Below, one piece after another: positions 10,589 through 24,900 of a DNA stretch of 64,000 bases. The translations under genes and the position numbers were made by a program. Positions within the stretch are counted from its first letter, which is position 1; each line of letters opens with the position of its first letter. The DNA is from Oxyruncus cristatus (taxonomy: Eukaryota > Chordata > Aves > Passeriformes > Cotingidae): NCBI GenBank assembly GCA_013399855.1, contig VXAY01003155.1, positions 936,557-1,000,556 on the forward strand, written 5' to 3'. A model generated the notes under the pieces. It saw nothing but the letters and a program-made list of their open reading frames with translations, did no database searches and was not told where the DNA came from.

Positions 10589-12834
10589 CAACGAGTCTGA
10601 ATTTTGCAACTTCCCCTCTGCAAAATTCTATCCAGTAACACTTCTGAACTGCTTTTATTAACTTTCTGATGCTTCTGTTCTGTTTCTTAAAATGAAAAAG
10701 TGACCTTAGTACTAATCACTGTTAATGGCATGGTGTGTTGTTGTTTTCTTAATTGCCAAGGAAACATAAATAGTAAAATATGTGGCATTTTAATGTATTC
10801 CTTTACAATGCAGATTGATAAGACTCTAATGTGTCATACAAATTTAAAGTGAGATCACTGGGTAATGGGGTACATATGGTGATCCTAAAAGAAAAGGTTA
10901 CTGTGGAGAATAATTAAAAAGCCCTTTTAAAAATTATTTTTGCTGCTTAGGTATTAGTTTTAGACGTAAAGAGGGATTTAATTTTCATTACCAGATGTAT
11001 CGTAATTTTAGATTCTGCAAATTTGTGGTTTGAGAGGCTATCATTAAAATATGTCTTGACTGCAGTGTAGAAGCCTAAGCTTTCATAGGACTGTCCCATT
11101 CATATCTAAACCTTTTTCCTCTCAGTTCACAATCTGTGGAAGAAAGACAATGAGAACTGACTCAAAGTCACTTCTTAGATTAGCTACATATCTTCTTTAG
11201 TGCTTTGAGAATTATAGTTAAGTGACTTAACATTTTGTACCCAATTTCATCCTTCCTAACTTTAACAGCACCCAACTGCAGTTCAGTCTATCTAGAAGAA
11301 CCTCCAGAACAACCCAGTTCTCCACTGTCTCTAGCAGATACCTATGTTTTTAACTTAAATGACTGCACCAACATTTAAGAGGGGTGAATCTATGCCTCAC
11401 TGTTTCAATTTTTTCGTCTACTAGTGAGAGCTTCAGATACAGAGTTGTGTGATGGTTAATTAATGCACAGGAATCACCATTAAAATGTATCAAAAATTAT
11501 TATTCTTAATTATGGTTACTGAGGTAACTGCTGATATCACAATGTACAACAAGAAAACAGTGTTTTATTCTAGACAAAACCCAATAACATTCTTACTGTT
11601 AACATTATCTGGAACTGCAAATATTCAGACACTGGAAATTACCTATTCAACCCAGTCTAGGACAAACAGAGCCCAGAACTTCTTCATGTTAAGCATGTTT
11701 TCAGGTCAAACCGTGAATCACATGAAAAATCCCAGCTGGTAGGGTTGAAAATCTCGCACTCTTAGTTTCTCCCTTTAAATTTTGTTGTCCGGCTGTTCAT
11801 GACGAAAAACAGATTGGGAGGGTTATGGCGGAGAGCTAAGCTGTAGCAAGCTGAACTAGTCCCCACTGAGATGGCATAGAGTTGCTCTCTAGCACTGGAG
11901 AATGCCTGAACAAGTGGACAGCTACATTTCTTTCGAATTGTTGAGACGATGGTAAAGAAAATAATTATTTATTTTCCCAAGCAGGAGCTCATATTTTTCA
12001 AATTGTTAGGGAGATGATAGTGGAGGAAGTCTATTTGATTTACCTTTCCTACATTCAAGCGAAAGGTGACAGAGGTCCAGTACATGCAGATCAAGATTGA
12101 CTATTCTTGATTTTCAGTCAAATATAAGTAAGCTTCTCTCACAAAAATACATAGAAACTAAAAAACAGTTCAACTGCCTTTTGTCTTAGATATGTTCTAA
12201 AGAGACTAGAGAACAGTTCATTCATTTTAACAATGAAGAAATGAAACCCTGAATAAAGAGAACGCATGCTCATCTGGTTTTGAACGTATCAAAGGAATAA
12301 ACCATGCCCAAAGAAATATCTGCATGCCCATAAGCAGATGCAAAAGGATATAAAGGATATAAATCTACTAGCAGAATCTTTATTTCCAAAATGGTTCTGA
12401 ATTCTTCTATCAAACGTGCATTTTTACAGCAGAAATCAATCAGCGGCAGTCTGGTTTTATTCTAGGGTCAAAGCTAGACTATTAGAACAAAATTCTTGGC
12501 TACTGACATCAATATATATCTTGTTGATTAATTTGTAATGTGATAACAGTATTATTTTAGCTTTTTGTGTGAGTACACAACCTCTTTATAAGAGGTATGA
12601 AAAATAAGGAGTTCCAACAGCATGAAGCTGGCCCTGTTTTCATTTACACAACTTTTATGATACAATGGGTAGACTCCAATACCATCCAAAGAAACCTCAG
12701 GGCCATCAAATACACTTCACCAGGAATTAATCTCTACTTTTCAAATTCATAGAAGAGAAGAACAGAATCATTTTTCTGAAGTGGATTTCAAGCAATTTGC
12801 TGAGTGAGATCTTTGTAAAATTTGGGAGCAAAAT
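10589..12834. other. Unique AT-rich non-coding DNA
   Basis: No recognised repeat or gene. The best open frame, 11485-11742 (85 codons), resembles nothing I know. A short imperfect doubling of AAAGGATAT lies at about 12343-12361. Confidence 0.55.
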
Positions 12835-13070
12835 CTCAAATTGTCATCGTTACATGTGAGATGTCTGAACACCTGTCTGCCCATTGAAGTACTGAATGAA
12901 TTTCTTGTTTTACTTTGCTTGCATGTGTGGATTTTGCCTTATCAATTAAACCAAATTGATCTCAACCCACAAGTTTTCTCACTCTTCCAATTCTCTCCCC
13001 CAGCCGTACACAAAGGAAATGAGTGAGCAGCTGTGGGGGGCTTAGTTGCTGGTTGTAGTTAAACCATGAA
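12835..13070 (+). mobile_element. 5'-truncated LTR, same family as the LTR at 31851
   Basis: From about 12877 the sequence follows the 3' half of the LTR at 31851-32408: GAACACCTGTCTGCCCAT, then TTTGCTTGCATGTG, ATTAAAC, CTCAACCCACAAGTTTT, a GAGTGAGCAGCTG segment, and the end CTTAGTTGCTGG…TTAAACCATGA. The start at about 12835 is approximate because similarity fades. The terminal ACA is eroded and no target-site duplication is seen. The TATA-bearing half is missing, so this is a dead fragment. Confidence 0.8.
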
Positions 13071-16000
13071 AATTTTTTACATCTTCTAACTGGTCAATAA
13101 TTTTTACAGCTGCATTATCTGTCTGGCAAAGAAACAGAACTTTTATGTCATCTTCATTTTTCTCTTTGTGTCCTGTGGCATCATGCACTCTACCTTGGTG
13201 AACATGATAGTTGATTGACTTGAAGGTGTCTTTTGCTTCATTTACACGGCGTGCAAAATCTCATGACGTGGGTTTAAGTAAGATATATAATGCTCATTCT
13301 ATCTAACAAGTGAAACGTAAGTCATATATTGAGCCATAAACACTGCACATCCAGTTACAAAATATTTTCTTGATTGCCTTGATTTCTGAGTAAAATAATT
13401 TCAAAATTTTTACAAACTCTATATAAATATAACAATACTGAAAGATTGTTTCAAGGAGACGAAAACCTTTAAATCAACAGCTTTAAAAAAACCTGTGGAT
13501 TTGCTCCTTTGTGCCAAGTCTAGATTATGAGACATTCTGAGATAAGCATATGATTGTGAAGAGGTCAAGATAGAGGTTGCTCTTTGCAGAGTTTTCAATG
13601 AGTATGTCTCAACAAGAACATATTATAACATTTCCTTTTGATAGAACTGTAACATAAAGTATGCTTACTAACCGCAATGACAACTGAATTTCCAGGATGC
13701 AATCCTCGTATTATATGATGAAAGGCAAGCCTGCACCACCTAATTTCCATGCATGTTTTAATCAATAAACAATATTTTTAGCACCATAGTCTTTATGAAA
13801 GATTGTGCCTGCCTGTTTATAGATACCCTAAAAAAGACAGTCTATTCAAGGCCTTTCTTCTATTTCTTTCCTTTTTTTTTTTTTTTTTTTAAAGACAAAC
13901 TTCAGCTTGAATGCACTTGAAAATCCCAACATGTATTATTCAGTTATATTCCCATCAAAACTAAATATCAGTTATATACTGGAGCAAATATTCCTCTTTA
14001 ATTGCACGTCTTTCCTTTTCTGTGAGCTGCACACCCCACACCTGAACTGAAGCCCATGGGCCAGGCAGTGGGTGGAAGCTCTGGGTGAGTCTTGTCAGGA
14101 CCATTAGTACTCATTAGCACACTCAGGGTCCTGCCAGTCACCTTCTTTTTCACAATATGTCTCAAGCTGCAAAAAGACTAAGAAAAATCACTAACAATAT
14201 ATATAATTTCTAAAAAAATAAACTATTATCAGAAAATATTGTCCTAACTTAGTGTGGAGCAGACATATGGAAAAAATCTGACAGGTAGTGGCTGACCATC
14301 TGATTTCTTTCCTATATGGGAATACTGATTTGGTTAAGAGAGCTTCATCTGCCACACAGCAGATGAATGGAGACAAAAGCTGATCTGTTTGACTAGTAGG
14401 GAAACATTATACTTATTTTTGTCTGTCCTTTTCCTAGAAATGAATAAGTGATCATTAGGAATCAGGTGCCCCTTATTTTGCTGGTTTTTCTTAAAGTAAT
14501 AAAATAATTCAGCATCCCTTTGTTTTCCCTCTGAAAGTAAATGTACTGATGAACCACTTCAAACAATGCTAATCAACACTGTGAGAAGCCTGCAAGAAAG
14601 GACATTGACAGGCAAGGTACTATTACTAATTTATTTGTCTTTTTATGGTTCAGTTAGAGGAATATCTTAGGGAGTACAGCACATGTCAGTGTTGTCAGAT
14701 GTTACATGGTAGCTGTCAGAGTTTTGACTGATGTACAAGCACTACCTGCTCATGTTTGCCCTTCCTTTCTATCGAGTGCACACAGGTAAGACAGCTTGTT
14801 GGTAATTTTTATTTAATGCTTTCAGTATCTGCAGCTGCTCTTTTGTTGAAAGTTCTGACAATGAGAGATTCCACCCACCAAGATTCCCAAGATTTTCACT
14901 GCAAGGGTTTCATCACTTAAACAAGGTTTTCCTCTGGGATTAGAATATGACACTCACATTCTTTTTCTATTGCCTAGTACTCTCAGCAATAACAGTTTAT
15001 GTTTTAATTTATTAAACTCCTCTGGAAAACTCATGTTAAAGAAATTAAATCACAAAAATTAAGGGTGTAAGCAGCTTTGCACTTCTCAAGAAAAGGTGCT
15101 TTTCTTTCAGAATTTTTTATTTCTGAAATAGCTGGTTTTTTCTGCAATAGATGTCCTAAATCTCACTCAGAAAAGCACATCCCAGTTGAAGACTTCTGTG
15201 CAGAAAGTACCTGCAAGTACGTGTCCAGGGAGGTGTGACCACCACAGACTGTAATCCTCCCTCAGACACAAGATTTGAAATCATACTTCAGCAACCACTG
15301 GATAAAAAAGGAGACGTTAATGTTCAATGTGCACAGTCAGATGAAACCTTTAAACATAAAGGACAACAGATGGTCAACATCTATTTCTTAATATAATAGA
15401 GCAAGAATCATGAGCAAGAACATTTGTGAAGGAAGGATTAAAAATAGTCTTAGACTGGGAAGCCCAACAAGCTTTATGACTGAGTGTTGAAGTTGTGGTG
15501 TAGTTGTTCCAGGAAACAAATGGATATAGGTCCTAGATGCAGAAATGAAATCTTTTAAACATGTAGAAAGTAATATCAGACACCAAATACTAAAGAAAAA
15601 TTTCAGCATACTGTCTTAAGTCTATTTTTCCAGTATTGTCAAGCCAGCGAATCCTAGGCCTTAAAGGAGATATCCATATACTGAAAAATGTTTTAAAATA
15701 TTTTTCTTTAACTATGGAGTTTAATTTGGAACAGAAATTCCCTTTTTCTATATCTGTTCGTGTCCCTCCCTTAGTAGACATGTCTTTTCATCTGAGTACC
15801 TGGTTCTACTCTTAGATTAGCAAGGCCAGTGGAGCAGAGACCAGATAGGTAGCATTTCTCATTGACCACTCATTTACTTATTGAAAAGTTATAAGTGGCA
15901 GTGTTGTGCCGAATAAATTTTATTTCTTTTCTGCCAAGTAATTTGAAAATCAGTGCCTAACATAACTTCTAGAAGTAGTTTTCTGTTTTTTTGGCTTTCG

Positions 16001-19000
16001 TTTAGTAGGAGTTTTGGGGGATTTTTTTGGGGGGTGTTGTTTGTTCGGGGTTTTTTTTACTGCAGTGATGGTTTTGTTGTTCTGAGACCATACTTGTCTC
16101 ACCAGGAGTCACTTTTCACTCAAAGAAATGTAGTTTGGCCACATGTCTTTTAGGAATCATAGCAGGCCTGTGGTTTTTATGAACTCTGATGTCTTCAGGA
16201 TATCTGATGTGAAAATCATGAAGCCACAAGAACTAAAGCTCTCTGGCAATCCCTGGAGGTAAGCAAGTCTGTATTTTGAAGCATGAATAGGAACAGTGAT
16301 GAAAACATGGACATTTGTGTACCATGTGTATGCAACTCTATTGAAAAATTTATCCGGTTTCTGGGTTGGTTCAGCAGTATAGGATGAAAATGTGATTGGA
16401 AGCACTTATAATGAATATTAATAAAAGAATGAATCAAGATCTGAGATCCTGGCAGAATTTGGAGCCACACAAGAAGAAAAGACCAACTATCACGCAGAGT
16501 TATAGCTCTTGCAATGCAGAATGGAATTCTTTAATGGTAGCTCCATAATCCTGATTTACTCTTAATTTATTAGTATTTACATAGCTGTCTAAATTTTATT
16601 CCTTCATGTGTAGAAAGTAAAGTATTGGTGTCACAATGCTTCAGGAGGAATTTGGTCTTGAAGTCTTGCATTCCTTTCAGAAATGATGTTTTTAATTTCT
16701 TAAAACCTCACTAAGGCTCTGATTTTAATCTGATTAAGGCCAGCAGTGCCTTCACTGGATCTTCATTCCACAACAGTACCTCAGTGCTTACATTTCACTG
16801 AGGGAAATGAGGCATAAGGATGTGTTTACAGGTAAGCACAAAGTTACATATATTTTTTGGATGAATGAATTTACATATATGCTTAAACGCCTTGTTGAAA
16901 TAATGCCAACACAGCAAATGTATGTAAAGGTAACAGGGTATAGGAGAAAATCCTGGAGATACTGAAACTGAAGCAGCATTCTTAAGGGAAGTGTAGCTTT
17001 ACTACAGGACTCAAGAGTGAAGATGTGAACTGAGAGGCCTTCCTTAGCAAATCTTAGTGAGGTTTATGTACGTGTATCTCTTTTGTTGTCTTTACTGTTG
17101 TAAGCTGCTAAGCACATATCAGTGTACAGCTGAGTTGAAATTTAGAGTTGTATGTTTTGAAAGACGATAGTATTCTTTTTAAATAACCTGTTATTAATGG
17201 TGATGATGAGTGCAACATTTGAAGATAAAAAACTCAGATATTTCAGAATCCATTTTTCACATTGAAGAGGAAATATTAAAAATGTATCCCTATGCTATTG
17301 CTATTACCCTCATTAAATGTATTTTTTGTACTATTCATGGAAGATGGTTACTGTGAATAATTTTAGACTGAAATAGCATCACAATGGCACAAATGTACTG
17401 TCAGTATATCCCTAGTTTCCTAGTTCTACCTGGAATGTGCTGGAGATTTCACAGAAGGGCCAACCATTTTTTTTAAGGTTCAATCACCAATGGCATCCAA
17501 AAGCATAATTGTTTGTGTCCTGTGGCACTGAAGCTTTTGGGTCTAGAGATTTTGTCAGCAATCTTATTGAGGCATTTAATCTCTGCAGATGGATATTTTT
17601 ACGTTAATAGAGTGAAAAGAGAGCCTAGCTGAAAAACTGTATTCACAGATTAAATCTGGATAAGTTACTTTATGATGACCAGAAATGTTAATCTTCAAAT
17701 ATAGTATTTGTTATAGTCTTAGTGTATGCTGCATATAGCTCAATTTGCCTTTTCAGGTTTTTTCACAGTTTACCAGAAATTCTATCTTAGTTTCTGCTGC
17801 TGTTTATACCAGATTTAAACAGTAATCACAATTTTCTCTGACTTTTGATAACGAGGCCTTGATCATCAGTGTTGGTTGCTCAGTGTAAATGGGAACCTAT
17901 ATTTCAACTCAGAATGGATTTTAATAGTAGTCAAGACAGTAACTCTCATTAGGCATGCAAATCCTATCAGTTAAAATTGCTATGAGATAGGTCTCAGTGC
18001 CGTGTCAATTTCACATCATTGTAAGTTCTCCTTACAGTCATGGAAATGAGCACGAGATGGGATCCGTGAAGGTCATCAGAAGACTTTCTGGTAAAAGTGG
18101 AACTGTTTCAATCTCCACCCTGGGTGAAGTCTTGTCTAAATCTTGTCTTAAATGTACATGTGAGACTAACCAGAGTGCTAGAGTGCTGCCTCAACTGACC
18201 AAGGGTCCTTTGCCCACAGCAGCAGCAGTGAAGTCAGCATAAAAACACAAAAGACTGTTTTCCAATATTCATAGTTGGAGTGAATTTAACAAAGAAATAT
18301 AAGATCCCTTTGCTTTCTGAACTTATGGAATACAAGATCATACTTATTATGTAACAATAATTTTGTTCTGTTTATTTAGATTTAAGTTCAATAGCTTTTT
18401 AATGCAAAACTCAGAAACAAGCAAAAAACTGGAACCAGAATTCATCATGCTCTCTTTTAGCATAGAAGATTATTTAGTCATTGGTTTAATTCATCATAAA
18501 GCAGTGAGGAATTGTTTGATCACAGAGAAATAATGTATGGCATTGCCCTTAATATATTCATCACTCTACTGATCAAAAAAGACCATAGACAATACCATGT
18601 GTTAAAACAGGGCCTCTCCATTACAAATTATTATAGGTGACTATTACACCAGGTGTTCCCCCTTATAATGTTCTTTGACCTAAAATGTTTCTTATCTTTT
18701 TTTTTTTTCTTTTTCATAATGCACATGATAAAGTTATAATGATAAACATTTTCTCTGGAACTTGGGGGGCTATTTTCTTTTAGTCATATTTAAATACTAA
18801 TTGACAGCTAATGCTAGTACTGGCAAGAGGAAGGCTTTTCTGTGGAGGAGGAGCAACCCTGAAGTCTGTCAGTAAGGTGTGACTCAAGATAAAGGCTAGC
18901 AAAATTCTCCAGGAAAGGTAACACGACAGATTTAAGCCTGACTGTAGTCACTGAAGTCTAACTCTTCTCAGTTGTCAACTGATCAAGAATATTTCAATTA

Positions 19001-19240
19001 GATTTCCTACCATGTTCTATGGCACAAAACTTTTTGTCTGGCTATCCAGAGTAATTTCTGTTACTGCTGGCAAAGTGATGTCCACTTTAAAGGCTAAGAT
19101 GAATTTTATTGGCATAAATAATAAAGAAGGAGAGAATTTATGGGCTAGCATAATGGACTATTCTTTATTTGTAAAGTTCTTACTAGCTATCTCAGGAATG
19201 GCATCTTCACATCTCATTCACATAAGTTCAAGGACATAAC
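13071..19240. other. Unique AT-rich non-coding DNA
   Basis: About 6 kb without a recognised transposon or gene. It holds a T19 run at 13872-13890 and a T/G-rich stretch with three G runs at about 16013-16060. Open frames (up to about 84 codons, e.g. 17997-18242 and 16216-16470) look like chance. Confidence 0.55.
13872..13890. repeat. T19 homopolymer
   Basis: Nineteen consecutive T residues after a C/T-rich lead-in. Simple sequence only. Confidence 0.95.
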
Positions 19241-19288
19241 AGCAATAACAACAACAATAATAATAATAGTAATAATAATAATAATATT
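19241..19288. repeat. Interrupted AAC/AAT trinucleotide microsatellite
   Basis: AGCAATAACAACAACAATAA runs into repeated ATA/TAA triplets with one TAG interruption, ending before TTGTGGTCACTG. It is probably length-polymorphic. No coding context. Confidence 0.92.
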
Positions 19289-20898
19289 GTGGTCACTGTA
19301 GGGGAAAATCCTGCTAATTTTAGTGTTTCTTTGAGCCTTTTACTGCCTCATGTGTTTTATAGGCATTTTTCTGTTAAGATAAAGAAACTGTGAGCTCAGA
19401 TCTTTGTTCTAAAACAGCAGCTGCTATGATTAGTGTGGGTTTTGCATATCAACATCATCCAGTATTAGTGGTATTTTTTTGTAATTCTTTTGGTATATGT
19501 TCATTGGGAAAAGGCCCCTTGATTCCTTTTCCAAGAATGTACCATGGCAAGTGCTGCCAGGAATGCCACAGGCAAGACAACCACAGAGCTAGCAACTTCT
19601 AAGGAGAACTGTATTAAGGCAATTCTCTTCTATTGGCACCATGAAGATAGAATTCAGAGAAGGCCATCTAAAATAAACAAAGGATTGAGAAATGAGATCT
19701 GTAAGCAATGTTAAAAATGATAAACATGCGTGCCTTTCAGAAGACCTGGCTGAGTGGGAGGACAGGGAACATGAAAGCATTTTACATAGAAACACAGTGT
19801 ATAAATAGATATTCTGAAAAGAAAAAAGTCTTGATTTAATTAACTGTAGCGCACAACGAATGAAATAAGAGTCCAAAGCCTGTAGCTTTACTCAGGTGCT
19901 ATTAAATGTAGAATATTGTTCACTGCAAACATTATGGAAAATAATGATATATTATGAAGTGCAAGATAAAAACAAAAATGTGCATGTACATACATAGACA
20001 TAAAATAAATGCAGACACACATAAGATAGATTATCATTTGACAAGTAACTGATTTTCAATCCATATAGCTTTTATTAAAGGAGGAAAAGGCAATTCTTAT
20101 ACATAGTATTTTGATGCGTTAGGTTACCTTTTACAGTGTTTTATAATGTTCACACATAAATTGCAAAATAAGACAGTTAAAAATTGAAACCAATTTTTTT
20201 TGTTTATTTTCAATGGATTGTGATTGTGTGTGATTTTTATGACATTGATTCAACTAAAGAGTTGTTAAACAGTATCTGTAAGCATTTCATATTGCAAATT
20301 TCAGCATCAGTGTAATCAGGTATTATAAATCTTTTGTTGAATGTTGCAGTGAAGAAAAGTTCCATCTGTTTAAGAGAGGTCCAGAATCTTTGCTCTCTCT
20401 GAATATCTCCTAATGGTGTCTGAAATGTAGCTATTAATCTCTATACACAGATTAAAAAAAAAAAAGTTATCCTCATAAATATCAAATAGGTGATCCTGGC
20501 ATATAAACGGAATCTCTTCAGGGTCCAAAAACACAGAGAGGAAACTACATGCTGTGTATTAGAATTAGAAATGTAAAGAGATGAAAATACATAAGAAGGA
20601 AATTCAGTGTTTTGTGTAAGCAAAACTATATAAATCACTGTTAGAATATACATGGAATTTTTATAGATATTTACTTCGCCTTCTTCCAATATTTCAGTTG
20701 ATGTTGCCTAAAAGTGTTTGAATTGGGTTAGAAAAAAATATCCAAAGTTGGTTCTTTATGTAAATCTCTGACTGCAAGAGAGTACAAAGTACTGACAGCA
20801 TTATTTGTCAATGTCCTCCAGTGATTGTTAGCAATGCATTCTTGCACATATTGTTTCAGACAAAAAATTAGTATTTTGCATTAGCAGAGGATAATTAG
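19289..20898. other. Unique AT-rich non-coding DNA
   Basis: No recognised repeat or gene. The longest open frame is about 95 codons on the minus strand (19589-19876) and is not called. Confidence 0.55.
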
Positions 20899-21038
20899 GC
20901 AATAAGATACAAAAGAGAGTAGCGTTATCATGAGATAAACACACACATGGGGTGTTATGAGGCACAGCCAAGTATCTGCAATCCCTCCAGGGTATGATTA
21001 TCTCATGATAACCGCACACCCTGGAGTTGCCTTATTGC
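20899..21038. repeat. Symmetric imperfect inverted repeat, MITE-like
   Basis: GTTATCATGAGATAA at 20924-20938 is exactly the reverse complement of 20998-21012 (15 of 15), with a 59-base spacer. Further out, GCAATAAG at 20899-20906 is the reverse complement of 21031-21038. The unpaired segments between inner and outer arms have nearly the same length on the two sides, and GC next to the left inner arm has a counterpart on the right offset by one base. That symmetry suggests a single longer inverted repeat, eroded in the middle of each arm. I do not recognise the family. Confidence 0.7.
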
Positions 21039-21877
21039 TATTATAAAATATCTTTATTATAGGAAGAAATGCACATTTTTGTGCTGAAAGAAGACGAAGG
21101 TGGCAATTTAGAATGCCGAACAGCAGTTTCAGCTGAGCTGTGTGGTTTACATAGATTAATCTATCCCATTGGAATGTTTTCTCAGCCAAAAAAATGTTCC
21201 CTAAATCCAAGTAGTCATAATCTGTAGTGATGTGCAGCTATCTGGAGTATTTGACAAATTCCCTCCTTGATTCTTATGATGTTCGTTTGGCTGCAACTTA
21301 CGCACACAGCAATATGAAGAGATGAAGAAGTGTTAACAAGATGGGGAACATTGTGAATATCTGATAATATTTCTAAAGTCTGGATTCTTCCACTTCTATG
21401 CAAAGCCTGTGTAAACTCTGGAAAGCTTCAGAGAGTTGAATAATGCAACTAAAATTAATTGAAAACTATTGGGAGATAGAAGTTCCGAAGTACAAACAAA
21501 AAACTCGAGGTTTAAAAGCTGGGAAAATGATGAGCCAGGGAGAAGCAAGAAGTCCCTTCCAGGTGGCACAGTTCTTTTTCTACCAGACGTAGAGTGGTGT
21601 TGCAGTAAGGGGGAAAAGACAGCTGAATAAATACAGACTGGCCTCTTTGTACAAAACTGCAACTTTGAAACTGTCTTCTGTGGACCAAGACTTTCACCTA
21701 TGAGAATACTTAGCATCAGTCCTGTGCATAATAACTTTGTCCGTGTGAATGGCCATTCTGAATTTACAGTCTTGCTTCTTCGCTTTGTAGACACAACTTG
21801 AGAGTGATAACAGTTTGATCGGGCTCAAGGTAGACGTTAACTCTTTTTATAATATGTTCAAAAAAACCAAATATCTT
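21039..21877. other. Unique non-coding DNA
   Basis: Holds a minus-strand open frame of 132 codons at 21396-21794, one of the longest in the window. It shows no recognisable domain, and a second overlapping minus-strand frame is also open (21512-21697), which points to chance. Not called as a gene. Confidence 0.5.
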
Positions 21878-21992
21878 CATTTAGTGCCATGGTATAGTAA
21901 CCACGGTGGTGTTGGATCAAGGGTTGGACTTCATGATCTCTGAGGTCTTTTCTGACCTGGTTGATTCTATGATTTTTTGATTCTATAATTTC
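21878..21992 (+). mobile_element. CR1 LINE 3'-end fragment
   Basis: The stretch reads GTTGGATCAAGGGTTGGACT, then CATGATCTCTGAGGTCTTTT and CTGACCTGGTTGATTCTATG, ending in ATTTTTTGATTCTATAAT. That is the 3' untranslated end and short-unit tail of a CR1 retrotransposon in plus orientation. It is a heavily 5'-truncated copy, as is usual for CR1, with no coding part. Confidence 0.88.
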
Positions 21993-24900
21993 AACAAGGG
22001 GCAGATTAGTTGTATGCACTTTTAGTTACAGATTCCTCATGAACAATTATGCCCAAGGATCTATTTTTATTCTGTCATTTCATGACTGGTGAAAACCATC
22101 ATCAGTCAGGGCAACAGAAAGAAATTCAGGGAGCATTCTGTTTCTGTAAGTTTGTATTATTATTATTGAACAAATTTTTGGAAGAAATAAGCATTGAAAT
22201 AGCTTATAAATTGTGTGTTAAAACATAATCAATATTTGTATTCATGTTTGGGCATAAAAAACACACAAAGAAAGCCTTGTAGAATTTATTTCTGCTTAGA
22301 AACTTGTACTATGGCCTTCAGAATGTGTCAACTTTAATTTAAGATTAGTGTTTAATATGGAATATGGAGATCAATGCAATTGATTTGATTGAATAAAAAA
22401 GTCCTTGTAAGGATATATGGTGCACATTTTTTAATGCAACAAGCCCAATAATTGGTTTAAATGTAAAAATAAATTGTGCCTAGAGATATCTATCCCAGCC
22501 AAGGGTGATGCTTTATTGGTTTTTACATTTCACTAACTGATGTGCTTTCATGTAAAATCAATATTGTGCAGTCAAATGTATTTTGCTTAGTTGTGTAGTA
22601 GGTTCTGTTAGCTAAAATATAATTTTAGCATGGGATACCTAACCTTTATTTTATAGTAAACATTTTGTGGAGAAATGAAGGAAAAACTGAGAGACACTTT
22701 TAGGTTTGTAAATAATCTATAAAGTCCCTTGCATAATGTATAGATTTTTCATGTTCTTCTGCAGCATTTTAGTTTGCTAACTCTCAGCCTTTTTTAATTA
22801 AGTCCCTAGCCATTTCTCTGGAAGTAATTGCCATCTGTGGAGTATTAGACACCATTTCAAGTGATGCATACGTACCTGCTTATGAGAGCTGTGTAAAACT
22901 AAGCATCATACTTTCTACCTGCACTGAAGCTCAAAATGCGTTTACCTTCAATTTTTTTTAACCTATCATGAAGAGAAAATCTATTTCTCCATTTAGTCAA
23001 TGTTGGCACTTTTAATACAACTGAAAAGCAGCTTTTTTAGAAAAAGCCTATGGCTTGTACAACTCCTCCTTTTTTTATGTCTTCCTCATAGCTGGGAAGA
23101 GCTGAGGTCAGAAAGGGAATCTGACATATCTCACTCTACAAACTACCTAAATGATCAGGGAAATCCAAAAAATGTCAGCAAATGCAGAATGTTATACAAG
23201 AGAATTCTAGTGGATACAATTCATTGGTTCAACAGGGTACAGTCAGTACATTTAGTTTAAAATGGCCATAAACATCTGCTTGCTTTCTTAAAGTTTGTAC
23301 CTCTCTCATCATTGAGGAAAACAGATTATTTGAAAAAGCTGTTAATGTCCAAAAGAGAAATGTTATTTCAGAGATTCATTTAATGTGCTTTTATGATGTA
23401 CATATTGAAGAGGCCCACGAAGAAAAGTGGGCTTTGCATGTGCTATTCTAGGTAAACAGACTTTTCTGTCTTTTTGTCCTCAAAAGTTCAAATTACAGTG
23501 CTCTGTTCAGTTTTTACTTTCCCTACTGCAGGATGCTGAATAGAGATAGGATATGTTTCCCCATCATTTCCCCTCTTTCAGTGATCCTGACAAAGTAGGT
23601 ACAATTCTGTGGGTTGATTCGCAAAGCTCTAATTATTGTAGAGACACGCATTTTCACATTAAAAAAAAAAAAAAGTGTTTTCTGCTCTACGAAGTTTGCG
23701 TATGGAAGATTGGTATTTCTGAGTACATATTTCTTCCAACCCTATAATTCTGAAACACTCAAAAGGTTAAAAAAAAAAGAAAAAAAGCAATATACAAAGA
23801 AAGTGAATATACATACTGCTTATTGAATTCAACAGCGCAGAGAATTTTTTCTGGACTAGCGATTTCATAGACCAGTTTTACACTTTTTAGTCATGCTTTA
23901 AAACAATTGAGCACATGCCATAAACATCGAGTCGCTGGAAAATGAAGATGTGAACCATCCAGAACCCAACTGAACTAATATGTCAGAATGTTATAGCTTC
24001 AGAATGTGTGAAGTGAATTCTAAACTCTCTTGCAAACCATTTTGGTCAAGCAGCTTTTGAAAAATATTTGCATAAAGACATGCATTCTTTCAAACAAAAG
24101 ATTACCAGGACATGGAATGCTGGTTTCAGAGATACTTTCCTAAAGAAGGAGAAACAGGCTTGAATTTGTTTAAATCAAACCTTTAGCAATATTTAGGACT
24201 ATTTAGATAGCGATACATTGTTTGGCTACTTATGCAATTCAATATGGTTGAGATACTACATCTGTTACTGTCATCATAGTCAATAAATCATTTTCACTCT
24301 TTTCTTGTCTATTAAGTAACAAACAGAGAAGCTGAGTAGAAAACCTAGATTGATAAGGGCAATGGCAAATAAAGAGAATAATATTCAAGTAGATGCCACG
24401 AGAAAAAGAAAGCACTGCAAATTACACAACTTGCCTTAAAAAAATAACCTATTCAAAGTGTTATAGAGTAGCATTCAAATGGAAGATTTCCACAGAGTAT
24501 AAAAACTTCTGAAGCAAGTTCCTAAAACTAGCAAGGGCAATGAAATTTCTAAGGGTCTGTGGAAAAGCTAAGCACCAGGAGGAAGAACAACAAACCAATG
24601 AAGGAATTTTAAAATTAATCTCTTTTTTGGTTTGTTTTTTCTTTTCCTTCATTCAGCTGCCTTCCTTTTGTTTGAGGTTCATTAAGCTATGTGTTTACAC
24701 AGTGCCTATTGTAACGGGGTTTTATTTGGGGCAGGCAGCAAGGCTTAAGGCAGAAGTATAGTACATCTAATAATAGTATTAATAGTGCGTCAGGTGAGGC
24801 CCACACTGCATATTTTCTCAAATCATAATGTAACAGTTATAAAGCCACAAAAAAAAAAAATCCTTCTATCTGAAATTCTGTTGAGATTCTTTAGCTATTG

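Noticed and set aside
16013..16060. T/G-rich tract with runs of G, possible G-quadruplex
   Set aside because: Only three long G runs are present, separated by long T stretches; a fourth run is lacking.
17955..17962. Octamer ATGCAAAT (POU-factor type site)
   Set aside because: A single 8-base match is expected by chance several times in a window this size.
21396..21794. 132-codon minus-strand open frame
   Set aside because: No known domain, and a second frame on the same strand is also open over much of it, which suggests locally few stops rather than coding selection.
22611..22629. Palindrome GCTAAAAT-ATA-ATTTTAGC
   Set aside because: Eight-base AT-rich arms are common by chance here, and there is no flanking structure.
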